Source: Candidatus Zemynaea palustris (GTDB taxonomy: Bacteria > Vulcanimicrobiota > Vulcanimicrobiia > Vulcanimicrobiales > Vulcanimicrobiaceae). Taken from it: 64,000 nucleotides of DNA. The notes under the pieces were generated by a model, which was not told the origin of the DNA, ran no database searches, and was given only the letters and a program-made list of their open reading frames with translations. This document shows, one piece after another, positions 16,804 through 23,957 of this stretch (within the stretch, counting starts at the first letter, position 1; every line of letters begins with the position of its first letter). Position numbers and translations under genes: made by a program. The stretch is taken from assembly GCA_003134695.1 (NCBI GenBank), contig PLCB01000012.1, forward strand, positions 62,001 through 126,000, read 5' to 3'.

Positions 16804-17616
16804 ATGCGCATCGATCTGATCGCCCTCGACCTCGACGGTACGCTACTTGATCCCGAGGAGCAGATCTCGCCACGCAATCGGACGGCGATTCGGCGAGCGC
16901 TCGATGCCGGCGTTCGCGTGGTGCTGGTCACGGGACGTGGCGCCGACTTGCCGATCAAGATCTCGAAAGATCTCAATCTGAATCTTCCGGTCATCTGCTG
17001 CCACGGCGCGCTAACCAAAGATTTCGGCGCCAATCGGACCCTGACGCATTTGCCGCTCCAGCTACAGTACGCCAAGCCGATGGTCGAATACGCCGAGCGG
17101 CACGGCTTGTCGCTGGCGATCTACCTCGAAGAGTTTTTCTGGCGGCTCGAAGGGTCGCGCGTTTACATGGACGACATGATCGGGCCGGGCTGGAAAGAAG
17201 CGAAAACCTTTGAGGACGTGCTGCACTCGGCACCGACCTTCGTGCGCTTTCTCGGCGAAGAGTCGGTCGAAACGATGCGGCGCGAATTCGGCGACTGGCC
17301 GCTCAATTTTCACTACGAGACGTGGGGCGAGTTCGTCGAGTGCGCGGTTCTCAATCGCGATGCAAGCAAGAAGCACGCGCTCGCGCGCCTCTGCGCCGAC
17401 TTCCAGATTACCCCCGAACGCGTCCTGGCCGTCGGCGATTCGCGCAACGACGTCCCGATGCTACGCTGGGCCGGCGTCGGCGTGGCGATGGGCAACGCGC
17501 TCGCGGAAGTCAAAGAAAACGTTCGCTACGTCACCGCTTCAAACGACGATGACGGCGTCGCGCTCGCGATCGAGCGTTTCGTCATCGGATCGCAAGCGGC
17601 GAAGCGTCCGGCGTAA
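16804..17616 (+). CDS. Cof-type HAD-IIB phosphatase
   Basis: 270 residues. Motif I is LIALDLDGTLLD (nucleophile Asp9), motif II VVLVTGRG, motif III includes the Lys of ASKKHALARL, and motif IV VLAVGDSRNDVPMLRWAG, followed by GVAMGNALAEVKENVRYVT. This is the classical Cof/YkrA arrangement with an alpha/beta cap in the middle. Such enzymes dephosphorylate sugar phosphates, flavin precursors or similar metabolites. It is followed after 8 bases by moaD but has no evident part in cofactor synthesis. Confidence 0.93.
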   Translation: MRIDLIALDLDGTLLDPEEQISPRNRTAIRRALDAGVRVVLVTGRGADLPIKISKDLNLNLPVICCHGALTKDFGANRTLTHLPLQLQYAKPMVEYAERHGLSLAIYLEEFFWRLEGSRVYMDDMIGPGWKEAKTFEDVLHSAPTFVRFLGEESVETMRREFGDWPLNFHYETWGEFVECAVLNRDASKKHALARLCADFQITPERVLAVGDSRNDVPMLRWAGVGVAMGNALAEVKENVRYVTASNDDDGVALAIERFVIGSQAAKRPA

Positions 17617-17624
17617 CCTCGTCC

Positions 17625-17870
17625 GTGCGCGTTCGCATCTTGGCCTTCGCCGGTGTTCGCGAGATCGTCGGTGCCGCCCAGCGGACCGTCGAGGTCCCCG
17701 CCGGCGCGACGGCCGGTCGCGTGTGGGACGATTTGGCGCGCGAGTTCCCAAGGCTGAGTGAGATCGCGCGTTCGACACGTCTTGCCCGGAACGGCGCGCT
17801 CGTCGAACGCGACGCCGCCTTACAGGACGGCGACGAACTCGCGGTCATGCCGCCCTTCGGCGGAGGCTAG
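17625..17870 (+). CDS. moaD: Molybdopterin synthase small subunit MoaD
   Basis: 81 residues from GTG 17625. The ubiquitin-like fold ends in the essential diglycine (MPPFGGG), which is adenylated by MoeB and then thiocarboxylated. Conserved strands are VRILAFAGVREIVG and LARNGALVERDAALQDGDELAVMPP. It is followed by moaE after 24 bases, and moeB lies two genes on, so the cluster supplies sulphur for molybdopterin. Molybdopterin is needed by NarG encoded at 54665-58309. Confidence 0.95.
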   Translation: MRVRILAFAGVREIVGAAQRTVEVPAGATAGRVWDDLAREFPRLSEIARSTRLARNGALVERDAALQDGDELAVMPPFGGG

Positions 17871-17894
17871 CGGGCGCGCCCTGAAGAGGGAGGC

Positions 17895-18320
17895 GTGAAA
17901 TACGAGATCACGCGCGAACCGCTCGCACTCGAGTCCCTGATCGAGGCCGTTCGCACCGACGCCTGCGGCGCCGTCGTGGCCTTTCTCGGCGTGGTACGCG
18001 AGCTCGGCGACGGCGATCAGCCGGTCGACGGGCTCTCGTACGAGGCCTATCCCGCGATGGCGCTGCCCGAGATGCGAGCCATCGGTGAAGAGGCGTCGCA
18101 CAAGTTCGGCGAGGCACGCCTCGCGATCGCCCATCGCATCGGCGACCTTCGGCTTGGCGAGGCGAGCGTCGCCGTCGCGGTTGCCGCGCCGCATCGCGGC
18201 GTCGCCTTCGACGCGTGCGAGTACGCGATCGACCAACTCAAAGAGCGCGTCCCAATTTGGAAGAAGGAGCATTTTCGCAGTGGTGAGGCGCGCTGGCGGC
18301 CGAACGCGCCGCGCCCGTGA
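17895..18320 (+). CDS. moaE: Molybdopterin synthase catalytic subunit MoaE
   Basis: 141 residues from GTG 17895 with GGGAGG just upstream. MoaE with MoaD-COSH converts cyclic pyranopterin monophosphate to molybdopterin. The family core is present: ACGAVVAFLGVVRELGDGD, LSYEAYPAMALPEMRAIG, IAHRIGDLRLGEASVAVAVAAPHRGVAFDACEYAIDQLKERVPIWKKEHF, with the catalytic Lys residues of WKKEHF. The stop overlaps the GTG of the following hydrolase by 4 bases. Confidence 0.96.
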   Translation: MKYEITREPLALESLIEAVRTDACGAVVAFLGVVRELGDGDQPVDGLSYEAYPAMALPEMRAIGEEASHKFGEARLAIAHRIGDLRLGEASVAVAVAAPHRGVAFDACEYAIDQLKERVPIWKKEHFRSGEARWRPNAPRP

Positions 18321-19033
18321 AACTCGATCTTCTGCGACTCGAGACGCCGGAGGGAGGGAGCATCGCGGCACTCGATTACGAGCCGCGCCGTCCACGCGGA
18401 ATCGGACTGGTCGTCGGTCACGGCTACTCGAGTTCGAAACACAATCTCGACGCGATGTGCAGTTTCTTGGCGAGCCATGGCTTCCACGTCGTGAGCGTCG
18501 ACTTCCCGGGACACAAACTCGGCGCGAGCGGCGGACGGCTCGATTCGCCTGAAGATCTTACCGACGCGTTCGATGCGGCGATGCGTTTCGTGCGCGAACG
18601 CTACGTCCCCCACGTTTACGCGATCGGCCACAGCATGGGGGCGGCGACGGCGCTGCGGGCCTGCGCCGCCGATCCCGCCGTCGCGGGCGTCGTCTCGATC
18701 GCGACCGGATGGGGCAGGCCTTCGGCGCTCAGCGCGCTCACCGGTATCGGAGCCGATCTGCGTTCGGCGTACGTCGACGGTCTTTCGCTGCCCGAGTTGG
18801 TCGAGCAGACGGAACCGTTGCTGGAAGCGGCACTGCCGCTCTTGGCGGGTCGTCCCGCACTCTATGTCGCGGCGACGCGCGACATGATGGTCTCGTTGCG
18901 CAGTGTCGAAGAGTTGTTCGAACGTGCGCCGGAGCCAAAGCAGTTCGTGAAGATCGACAGCGACCACACCTATGCCGGCGAGAACGCGCGCGCCGCGATC
19001 GTCGCGTGGCTCGGCGAACGGCACCCACGATGA
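18317..19033 (+). CDS. Alpha/beta hydrolase
   Basis: 238 residues from GTG 18317. The fold is clear: oxyanion segment VVGHGYSSSKHNLD, nucleophile elbow GHSMG in YAIGHSMGAATALRACA, a candidate acid Asp in YVAATRDMMVSL, and the catalytic His in IDSDHTYAGENARAAI. This resembles monoacylglycerol-lipase or serine aminopeptidase S33-like enzymes. It is translationally coupled at both ends to moaE and moeB although it has no known role in molybdopterin synthesis. Confidence 0.9.
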   Translation: MKLDLLRLETPEGGSIAALDYEPRRPRGIGLVVGHGYSSSKHNLDAMCSFLASHGFHVVSVDFPGHKLGASGGRLDSPEDLTDAFDAAMRFVRERYVPHVYAIGHSMGAATALRACAADPAVAGVVSIATGWGRPSALSALTGIGADLRSAYVDGLSLPELVEQTEPLLEAALPLLAGRPALYVAATRDMMVSLRSVEELFERAPEPKQFVKIDSDHTYAGENARAAIVAWLGERHPR

Positions 19034-20163
19034 ACGCCGAAAAGCGCTCGCTGGCCGGACGGCGCGAACTGCGGCGGTACAGCCGTCACCTCTTGATTCC
19101 CGAGGTCGGGCTCGCAGGTCAGGAAAAGCTGGCGCGAGCTCGCGTTTTGGTAGTCGGCGCGGGCGGTCTCGGGACGCCGGTGCTGCAATACCTCGCCGCG
19201 GCCGGCGTCGGGCGTATCGGCATCTGCGACGACGACGTCGTCGACGAAACGAACCTGCAGCGTCAGGTGATCTACGCCGACGCCGACGTCGGACGAAAAA
19301 AGGCCGTCGCCGCAGCGGAGCGCGTCGTCGCCCTGAATCCGCACGTCGCGGTCGATCCCATCTCGCACCGGCTCGATGTTTCGAACGCGCGCGAACTCGT
19401 TCGGCTCTACGACGTCGTCGTCGACGCGACCGATTCGTTCGGAGCGCGTTATCTCGTCAACGACGCCTGTCGTCTCGAAAGCAAACCCGACGTCTACGGT
19501 TCGATCTTTCGATTCGACGGACAAGTCTCGGTGTTCGTGCCGGGCGGCCCGTGCTATCGGTGCGTCTTCCCGGAGCCGCCGCCGGAGGGTACGGTGCCGA
19601 CCTGCGCCGAGGGCGGAGTTCTCGGCGTGCTCGCCGGTTTGGTCGGCACATGGCAGGCGAACGAAGCGCTCAAGTTGATTCTCGGTATCGGTCGTACGCT
19701 CGCGGGACGCTTGCTCATCGTCGACGCGTTCGACGCGCGGGTCCGCGAGTTCGCGCTCGCGGAAGATCCGGATTGTCCGCTGCACGGGACGCATCCGAGC
19801 ATCGTCGACGTGACGGAAGTCGTTCCGCGCCCGCAGGCACCGCTCGTCGTGCCGGAGATCGAACCGCGCGAACTCGATGAGTTCTTGGAAGCGACGCCGG
19901 ACGCACAACTCCTCGACGTCCGCGAGCCACACGAAGCCGTGCTGGGCGCACCGCCGAGCGCAATCGCCGTCCCCGCGACGCAACTCGAAGCGCGCATGCA
20001 CGAGTTGGACAGCGCGAAAACCTACGTGGTGGCGTGCCGTGTCGGCGCAAAATCGCGCTGGGCGGCGCAGCGCTTGCACGACGCCGGCTTCCGCCGGCTC
20101 TATCACCTGCGTGGCGGCCTGCTGGCCTACGCCGTCACGCACGAAGAGTTTGAGGTCTTTTAG
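19030..20163 (+). CDS. moeB: MoeB-type adenylyltransferase fused to a rhodanese domain
   Basis: ATG 19030 overlaps the previous stop; 377 residues. The E1-like domain (~1-265) opens with RRYSRHLLIPEVGLAGQEKL and the nucleotide loop GAGGLGTPVLQYLAAAGVG, then DDDVVDETNLQRQVIY and VDATDSFGARYLVNDAC. Zinc ligands are C175/C178 (GPCYRC), but the second usual CxxC is replaced by C249-P-L-H252. A C-terminal rhodanese domain (~275-377) has an active-site loop CRVGAKS (C336). The protein should adenylate MoaD and could also deliver sulphur, or serve ThiS or another carrier. Its stop overlaps the queG start by one base. Confidence 0.93.
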   Translation: MNAEKRSLAGRRELRRYSRHLLIPEVGLAGQEKLARARVLVVGAGGLGTPVLQYLAAAGVGRIGICDDDVVDETNLQRQVIYADADVGRKKAVAAAERVVALNPHVAVDPISHRLDVSNARELVRLYDVVVDATDSFGARYLVNDACRLESKPDVYGSIFRFDGQVSVFVPGGPCYRCVFPEPPPEGTVPTCAEGGVLGVLAGLVGTWQANEALKLILGIGRTLAGRLLIVDAFDARVREFALAEDPDCPLHGTHPSIVDVTEVVPRPQAPLVVPEIEPRELDEFLEATPDAQLLDVREPHEAVLGAPPSAIAVPATQLEARMHELDSAKTYVVACRVGAKSRWAAQRLHDAGFRRLYHLRGGLLAYAVTHEEFEVF

Positions 20164-21347
20164 TGTCGGTGCACAGTGCTTACGCCGTAGCCTGTGGCCG
20201 CGGCGAACTGGTAACGCCGGCGGCGCTCAAGGAACGTGTCGTCGTTGCGGCGCGCGAAGCGGGTGCGGGCGCGGTCGCGATCGCTTCGGCCGAAGACGAC
20301 GTGCGAGCGCACCAGCGTTTCGCCGCCTCCATCGCGCGCGACGATCTGGCGACGTGGCCGTACGACGACGCGTATGCCGAACGGGCTGCGTCACCGGCCG
20401 CGTTGCTGCCGGGCGCCAAGAGCGTCGTCTGCGTCGCGATTCCGTATGCGATCGACGCTCCGAAAGAGCGCGTGCCGCTGAGCGGACGGGTCTCCAACTA
20501 TGCGTGGGCGACCGACTATCACCGTTACGCGCGGCCGATCTTACAACGGATCGCGAGCGTCCTCGACGACGCGGCCGGCGAACCCGCGACACGCCTCGTT
20601 TGCGACACCGCACCACTGGCCGAGCGCGCGTTCGCCGAGCGCGCCGGCCTCGGCTGGGTCGGCAAGCACACGAATCTCATCGCGCCTGGTCTTGGGTCGT
20701 ACGTCTTCCTCGGTGAGATCGTCACGACGCTCGAACTTCCGCCGGACTCGCCGTCGAAGAAGACGTGCGGCGCGTGCACGCGCTGCATCGACGTCTGTCC
20801 GACCCGCGCGCTGCGCGGCGATTACACGATCGACGCGACGCGCTGCATCTCGGACCTCACCCAACGTACCGATGCGATTCCGCGCGCACTTCGGCCGCTG
20901 GTCGGCGATTGGGTCTTGGGTTGCGATCTCTGCCAGGAAATTTGCCCGCCGACGCGGCGCGCGAGCCCACGCGTCGACGCTGCGTTTGCGGCGCCGCACG
21001 CCAACAACGCGTTCCCGGATCTGCTCGCGCTCTTGCGCTTGCGCGGCGGCGAATACAAGCGCCGTTTCCGGCCGACGGCGATGGGTTGGCGCGGCGCCGC
21101 GCTGCTACGCCGCAACGCTGCGGTCGCACTCGGGAACGCGCTCGACCGCGCTACGGTTCCAGCACTCGAGCAATCGCTCGTCGGCGACGCGAGCGAGCTG
21201 GTTCGCGAGCACGTCGCCTGGGCGCTCGGACGCATCGGCTCGCCGCGGGCGTATGCGAGCCTCAAAGCGCAAAGCGAACGTGAGACTTCGTTAGCCGTGC
21301 GTGAGGAAATCTCGTCGGCGCTGGGTTTTTTGGCAACCCCGGCCTAA
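20163..21347 (+). CDS. queG: Epoxyqueuosine reductase QueG
   Basis: 394 residues from GTG 20163. QueG performs the last step of queuosine synthesis in tRNA using cobalamin and two [4Fe-4S] clusters. Seen here: SNYAWATDYHRYARPILQRI, the catalytic Asp region CDTAPLAERAFAERAGLGWVGKHTNLI, cluster motifs CGACTRCIDVCPTRAL and CDLCQEICP, and a C-terminal HEAT-like repeat (LVGDASELVREHVAWALGRIGS). The N-terminal ~20 residues before PAALKERVV are probably dispensable. It overlaps moeB by one base, which is shared transcription rather than shared function. Confidence 0.96.
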   Translation: MSVHSAYAVACGRGELVTPAALKERVVVAAREAGAGAVAIASAEDDVRAHQRFAASIARDDLATWPYDDAYAERAASPAALLPGAKSVVCVAIPYAIDAPKERVPLSGRVSNYAWATDYHRYARPILQRIASVLDDAAGEPATRLVCDTAPLAERAFAERAGLGWVGKHTNLIAPGLGSYVFLGEIVTTLELPPDSPSKKTCGACTRCIDVCPTRALRGDYTIDATRCISDLTQRTDAIPRALRPLVGDWVLGCDLCQEICPPTRRASPRVDAAFAAPHANNAFPDLLALLRLRGGEYKRRFRPTAMGWRGAALLRRNAAVALGNALDRATVPALEQSLVGDASELVREHVAWALGRIGSPRAYASLKAQSERETSLAVREEISSALGFLATPA

Positions 21348-21384
21348 CCCGAAGCGTTCTAGCACCGGAGGTTCCCGCTTCGAC

Positions 21385-22062
21385 ATGAAGTCCTTGATCG
21401 CAATCCTGGCAACGACGGCGCTCGGCTTCAGCCTCGCCGCCGGCGCATCGCTCGCTGAGACGGCCGCCCCGACGGGTGCTGTGGTCACGAATCCGGCGGT
21501 GCCGAATGCCGGCGATCTGTATCGCAGAATGCTCGCGATCAACGCGAAGCTCAGGACCTATACCGCCAACGTGACGCTTGACATCAAGATGACGAGCTTT
21601 CCGTATTTGAGCCCCGAGCTCACGGGAACCGCGTACTACAAGCATCCGGACAAGCGAGCGGTCGTGTTCGACACCGTCCCGGTCCTCGCCGAACAGGCGA
21701 AGAAGGTCTACCCGAGGGTCGAAGAGCCCGTCGATTGGCCGAAAGTGTACACGATCACGCCGCTCTCCGACGAATCCGGCCTCACCACGTTTCGCCTCAT
21801 TCCGAAGAAGAACGGGCGCGTCGAGCATCTCGACGTCAAGATCGATGACGCGAACGCGACCGTCGACGGCTACACCTGGACGTACAAGGACGGCGGCTTC
21901 GTTACGTTCGAGCAGACCTTCAAGACGATCGAGGGCAACTATCTCCCCGAAAAATTGAGCGGCCGCGTCGAATTGCCGTCGTACAAGGCGAACATCACAT
22001 CGGCTCTCTCGAACTACAAGTTGAACGTCGCGATCGCCGACTCGGTCTTCGAAGAGAAGTAA
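21385..22062 (+). CDS. Secreted LolA-like outer-membrane lipoprotein carrier-type protein
   Basis: 225 residues from ATG 21385, which gives a clean signal peptide (MKSLIAILATTALGFSLAAG); the longer frame overlaps the 3' end of queG. The mature part begins with the helix DLYRRMLAINAKLRTYTANVTL, then LTGTAYYKHPDKRAVVFDTVPVLAEQA and a VEHLDVKIDDANATVDGYTWTYKDGGFVTFEQTF segment. This is the concave beta-sheet pattern of the LolA/LolB-like or DUF-type lipoprotein sorting family. There is no lipobox. A GC-rich hairpin follows at 22163-22193. Confidence 0.7.
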   Translation: MKSLIAILATTALGFSLAAGASLAETAAPTGAVVTNPAVPNAGDLYRRMLAINAKLRTYTANVTLDIKMTSFPYLSPELTGTAYYKHPDKRAVVFDTVPVLAEQAKKVYPRVEEPVDWPKVYTITPLSDESGLTTFRLIPKKNGRVEHLDVKIDDANATVDGYTWTYKDGGFVTFEQTFKTIEGNYLPEKLSGRVELPSYKANITSALSNYKLNVAIADSVFEEK

Positions 22063-22162
22063 CGGCGCAGCACCGGCCTGCTGAGCGACGAGGCCGATGC
22101 AGCCGTTTGCAAGCTTCGATCGGCGCAGCATACCCATGTACCCGGCCTGCAACAACTTAGTA

Positions 22163-22193
22163 GGGGGAGGGTCCGATGTCGAGCCCCTCCCCC
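22163..22193. terminator. Strong GC hairpin downstream of the LolA-like gene
   Basis: GGGGGAGGG (22163-22171) pairs with CCCTCCCCC (22185-22193), nine uninterrupted G-C/A-T pairs with a 13-base loop. There is no T tract on either strand, so it is at best a non-canonical terminator or an mRNA stabilising stem. It separates the LolA-like gene from the ECF sigma promoter. Confidence 0.5.
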
Positions 22194-22215
22194 AAAGCAA
22201 AAGAAAATCTCAGGC

Positions 22216-22242
22216 TGTCACAAGACGGGTATGCTAGACGTT
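22216..22242 (+). promoter_or_regulatory. Candidate ECF sigma promoter (TGTCACA-N16-CGTT)
   Basis: TGTCACA at 22216-22222 is separated by exactly 16 bases from CGTT at 22239-22242, 38 bases before the GTG of the ECF sigma gene. The two boxes resemble the TGTCACA-N16-CGTC promoter recognised by the ECF41 group. The sigma factor here lacks the SnoaL-like C-terminal domain of that group, so the match suggests autoregulation but does not prove it. Confidence 0.45.
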
Positions 22243-22280
22243 AAGGGAGCAAACGGCTGCAATCGTCCCAGGAGCGGTTC

Positions 22281-22802
22281 GTGGAAAACGTCTACGTACT
22301 CGGAATCGATCGGACCCTCGACGCGGAGGCGCGAGTCGAGCGGCTGGTCCACGAGCACGAGGCGAAGCTGGCGCGCTACCTGCGCCGCTTCATCAACGAT
22401 CGCGAGGTTGCGCTCGACCTGACCCAGGATGTCTTTTTCGCCGCCTTCCGGATGCTGCGCACCGACCCGAACCGGCCGCTCACCGCCGGCTGGCTCTACA
22501 AGACGGCGACCAACCACGCGATTTCGTTGCTGCGCCGGCAGAAGCGGCGCGGCCCGACGGTCCCACTCGAAGACGCCGGCAGCGCGTTCCGCCTCGACGA
22601 GCGCTGCGCAGAATCTCTCGATCTGCAGAAAGCGCTCGGCGCGCTTCCGCACGAGCAACTCGCCTGCGTGATGCTGACGACGTACGCCGGCTACTCGTCG
22701 GCCGAAGCCGGCCTCATTCTCGGGCTTAGCGCCGACGCCGTTCGGCAACGCGTCTGCCGCGCGATGCGCTCGATGCGGACCGCGCTCGGGGTAACGGCCT
22801 AA
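22281..22802 (+). CDS. ECF-type RNA polymerase sigma factor
   Basis: 173 residues from GTG 22281. Region 2 is AKLARYLRRFINDREVALDLTQDVFFAAFRML with the D-L-T-Q-D-V-F signature, followed by LYKTATNHAISLLRR. Region 4 is ALGALPHEQLACVMLTTYAGYSSAEAGLILGLSADAVRQRVCRAMRSM, an HTH for the -35 element. It overlaps the downstream anti-sigma gene by one base, the standard sigma/anti-sigma arrangement. A matching ECF-type promoter lies at 22216-22242. Confidence 0.93.
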   Translation: MENVYVLGIDRTLDAEARVERLVHEHEAKLARYLRRFINDREVALDLTQDVFFAAFRMLRTDPNRPLTAGWLYKTATNHAISLLRRQKRRGPTVPLEDAGSAFRLDERCAESLDLQKALGALPHEQLACVMLTTYAGYSSAEAGLILGLSADAVRQRVCRAMRSMRTALGVTA

Positions 22803-23476
22803 TGCGCGCCCACGATCGCTACGAAGCACTGGCCGGCGCGCTCCTCTTGGATGAGGCGACCGCCGGCGAGCGGGCCGAATTTGCGGCGCACGCCGAAGAG
22901 TGCGCGACCTGCCACGCCGACGCCGTTTCGTTCGGCGTTCCGCTTCGCGAATTCGTCGAAGCCGCGAGCGAGCATGAAACGTGGCGGCCCTCGCTCGCCG
23001 GCGACGTCCGTGCGCGCATTGCCGAATCGCGCCAGAAGCGAGCGCGTTTCGCACTCGGCACGCTCGGTTATGCCGTCGCGGCCTCGCTTGTCGTCAACGT
23101 CGCCTTCGTGACCGGCTTCGCCGGACGCGCGATCGATGCGTTGCGCGTGGCGCCTGATTTCCGCTACGCGACGACACAGCCGATCACGCTCGAGCATCGC
23201 CCGCCGGCCGCCGCCGAACCCGCACCCGCGATGGTGACGATCGAGCGTGTCGCGCGTCGGACCGCTCACGTTCGCGACGAACGGCCCCGACAGAAAATGA
23301 AGACTGGGGGAACCGCCGGCAGCCGCCCGGCGAGCGACGTGATCGCGGGGCTCGCGATTTGGAATGATGAGCAGTCGGCCGCGCGCGACGTGGCGCAGAT
23401 CGAGCGACGCTGCGAAAGCGCGGTGGACGCCGTCTTCACCCACGAGGAGCCCTGTCCGCCGCCCGAACCTCGCTAA
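22802..23476 (+). CDS. Membrane anti-sigma factor with zinc-finger (ASD) motif
   Basis: 224 residues overlapping the sigma gene by one base. The N-terminal anti-sigma domain has HxxxCxxC in FAAHAEECATCHADAVSFG, the zinc-binding ASD motif that holds the sigma factor. A single transmembrane helix follows (ALGTLGYAVAASLVVNVAFVTGFAG, ~83-107), then an extracytoplasmic Pro/Ala/Arg-rich domain of about 115 residues with two Cys near the C-terminus. Release of the sigma factor would depend on an envelope or redox signal. The cytochrome c gene downstream is a plausible regulon member by position only. Confidence 0.88.
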   Translation: MRAHDRYEALAGALLLDEATAGERAEFAAHAEECATCHADAVSFGVPLREFVEAASEHETWRPSLAGDVRARIAESRQKRARFALGTLGYAVAASLVVNVAFVTGFAGRAIDALRVAPDFRYATTQPITLEHRPPAAAEPAPAMVTIERVARRTAHVRDERPRQKMKTGGTAGSRPASDVIAGLAIWNDEQSAARDVAQIERRCESAVDAVFTHEEPCPPPEPR

Positions 23477-23540
23477 CGGCGCTTCGGGGGACCACGTTTC
23501 CGGGTAGCAGAAGGGGCGAAACGCGGAGGGTTCTCCTGAG

Positions 23541-23924
23541 ATGTTGCGTCCCAATCGTGTTCTTTCGTTTGTCCTGTCGCTTGCGATCGCGGGCGTGCTG
23601 GTCGCCGCGTGCAGCAAGGGATCTTCGAATTCCAATCAGGGTGCCAACATGATGGCGACCTCCGCCGGAAACTCGATGATGATGGCGATGGGCGACGCCG
23701 CGCACGGCAAGAAGCTCTTCACCCAAAACTGTGCGAGTTGCCACGGCCCCACGGGGCGGGAAGGCGGTGTCGGACCGAGCCTTAAGAATGAGAGGTCGCG
23801 CAAGAACAACAGCCAGACGATGGCGTGGATCAAAGATCCGCAGCCGCCGATGCCCAAACTCTATCCCGTAACGCTCAGCGACAAGGACGTTGCCGACGTC
23901 GCGGCTTTCGTTCAGTCGCTTTAG
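23541..23924 (+). CDS. Lipoprotein c-type cytochrome
   Basis: 127 residues. A lipoprotein signal peptide ends at LVAAC (Cys near 24), followed by a Ser/Asn/Met-rich linker. A single class I cytochrome c domain has haem motif CASCH in LFTQNCASCHGPTGREGGVGPSL. The distal Met ligand is probably in PPMPKLYPVTLSDKDVADVAAFVQSL. As a membrane-tethered monohaem cytochrome it could shuttle electrons to the caa3 oxidase or NarI-linked pathway. A candidate Shine-Dalgarno (GGAGGG) lies upstream. Confidence 0.92.
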   Translation: MLRPNRVLSFVLSLAIAGVLVAACSKGSSNSNQGANMMATSAGNSMMMAMGDAAHGKKLFTQNCASCHGPTGREGGVGPSLKNERSRKNNSQTMAWIKDPQPPMPKLYPVTLSDKDVADVAAFVQSL

Positions 23925-23957
23925 CAGCGCGGCGGGTTCTTCCGAGGATCCCTCGAC

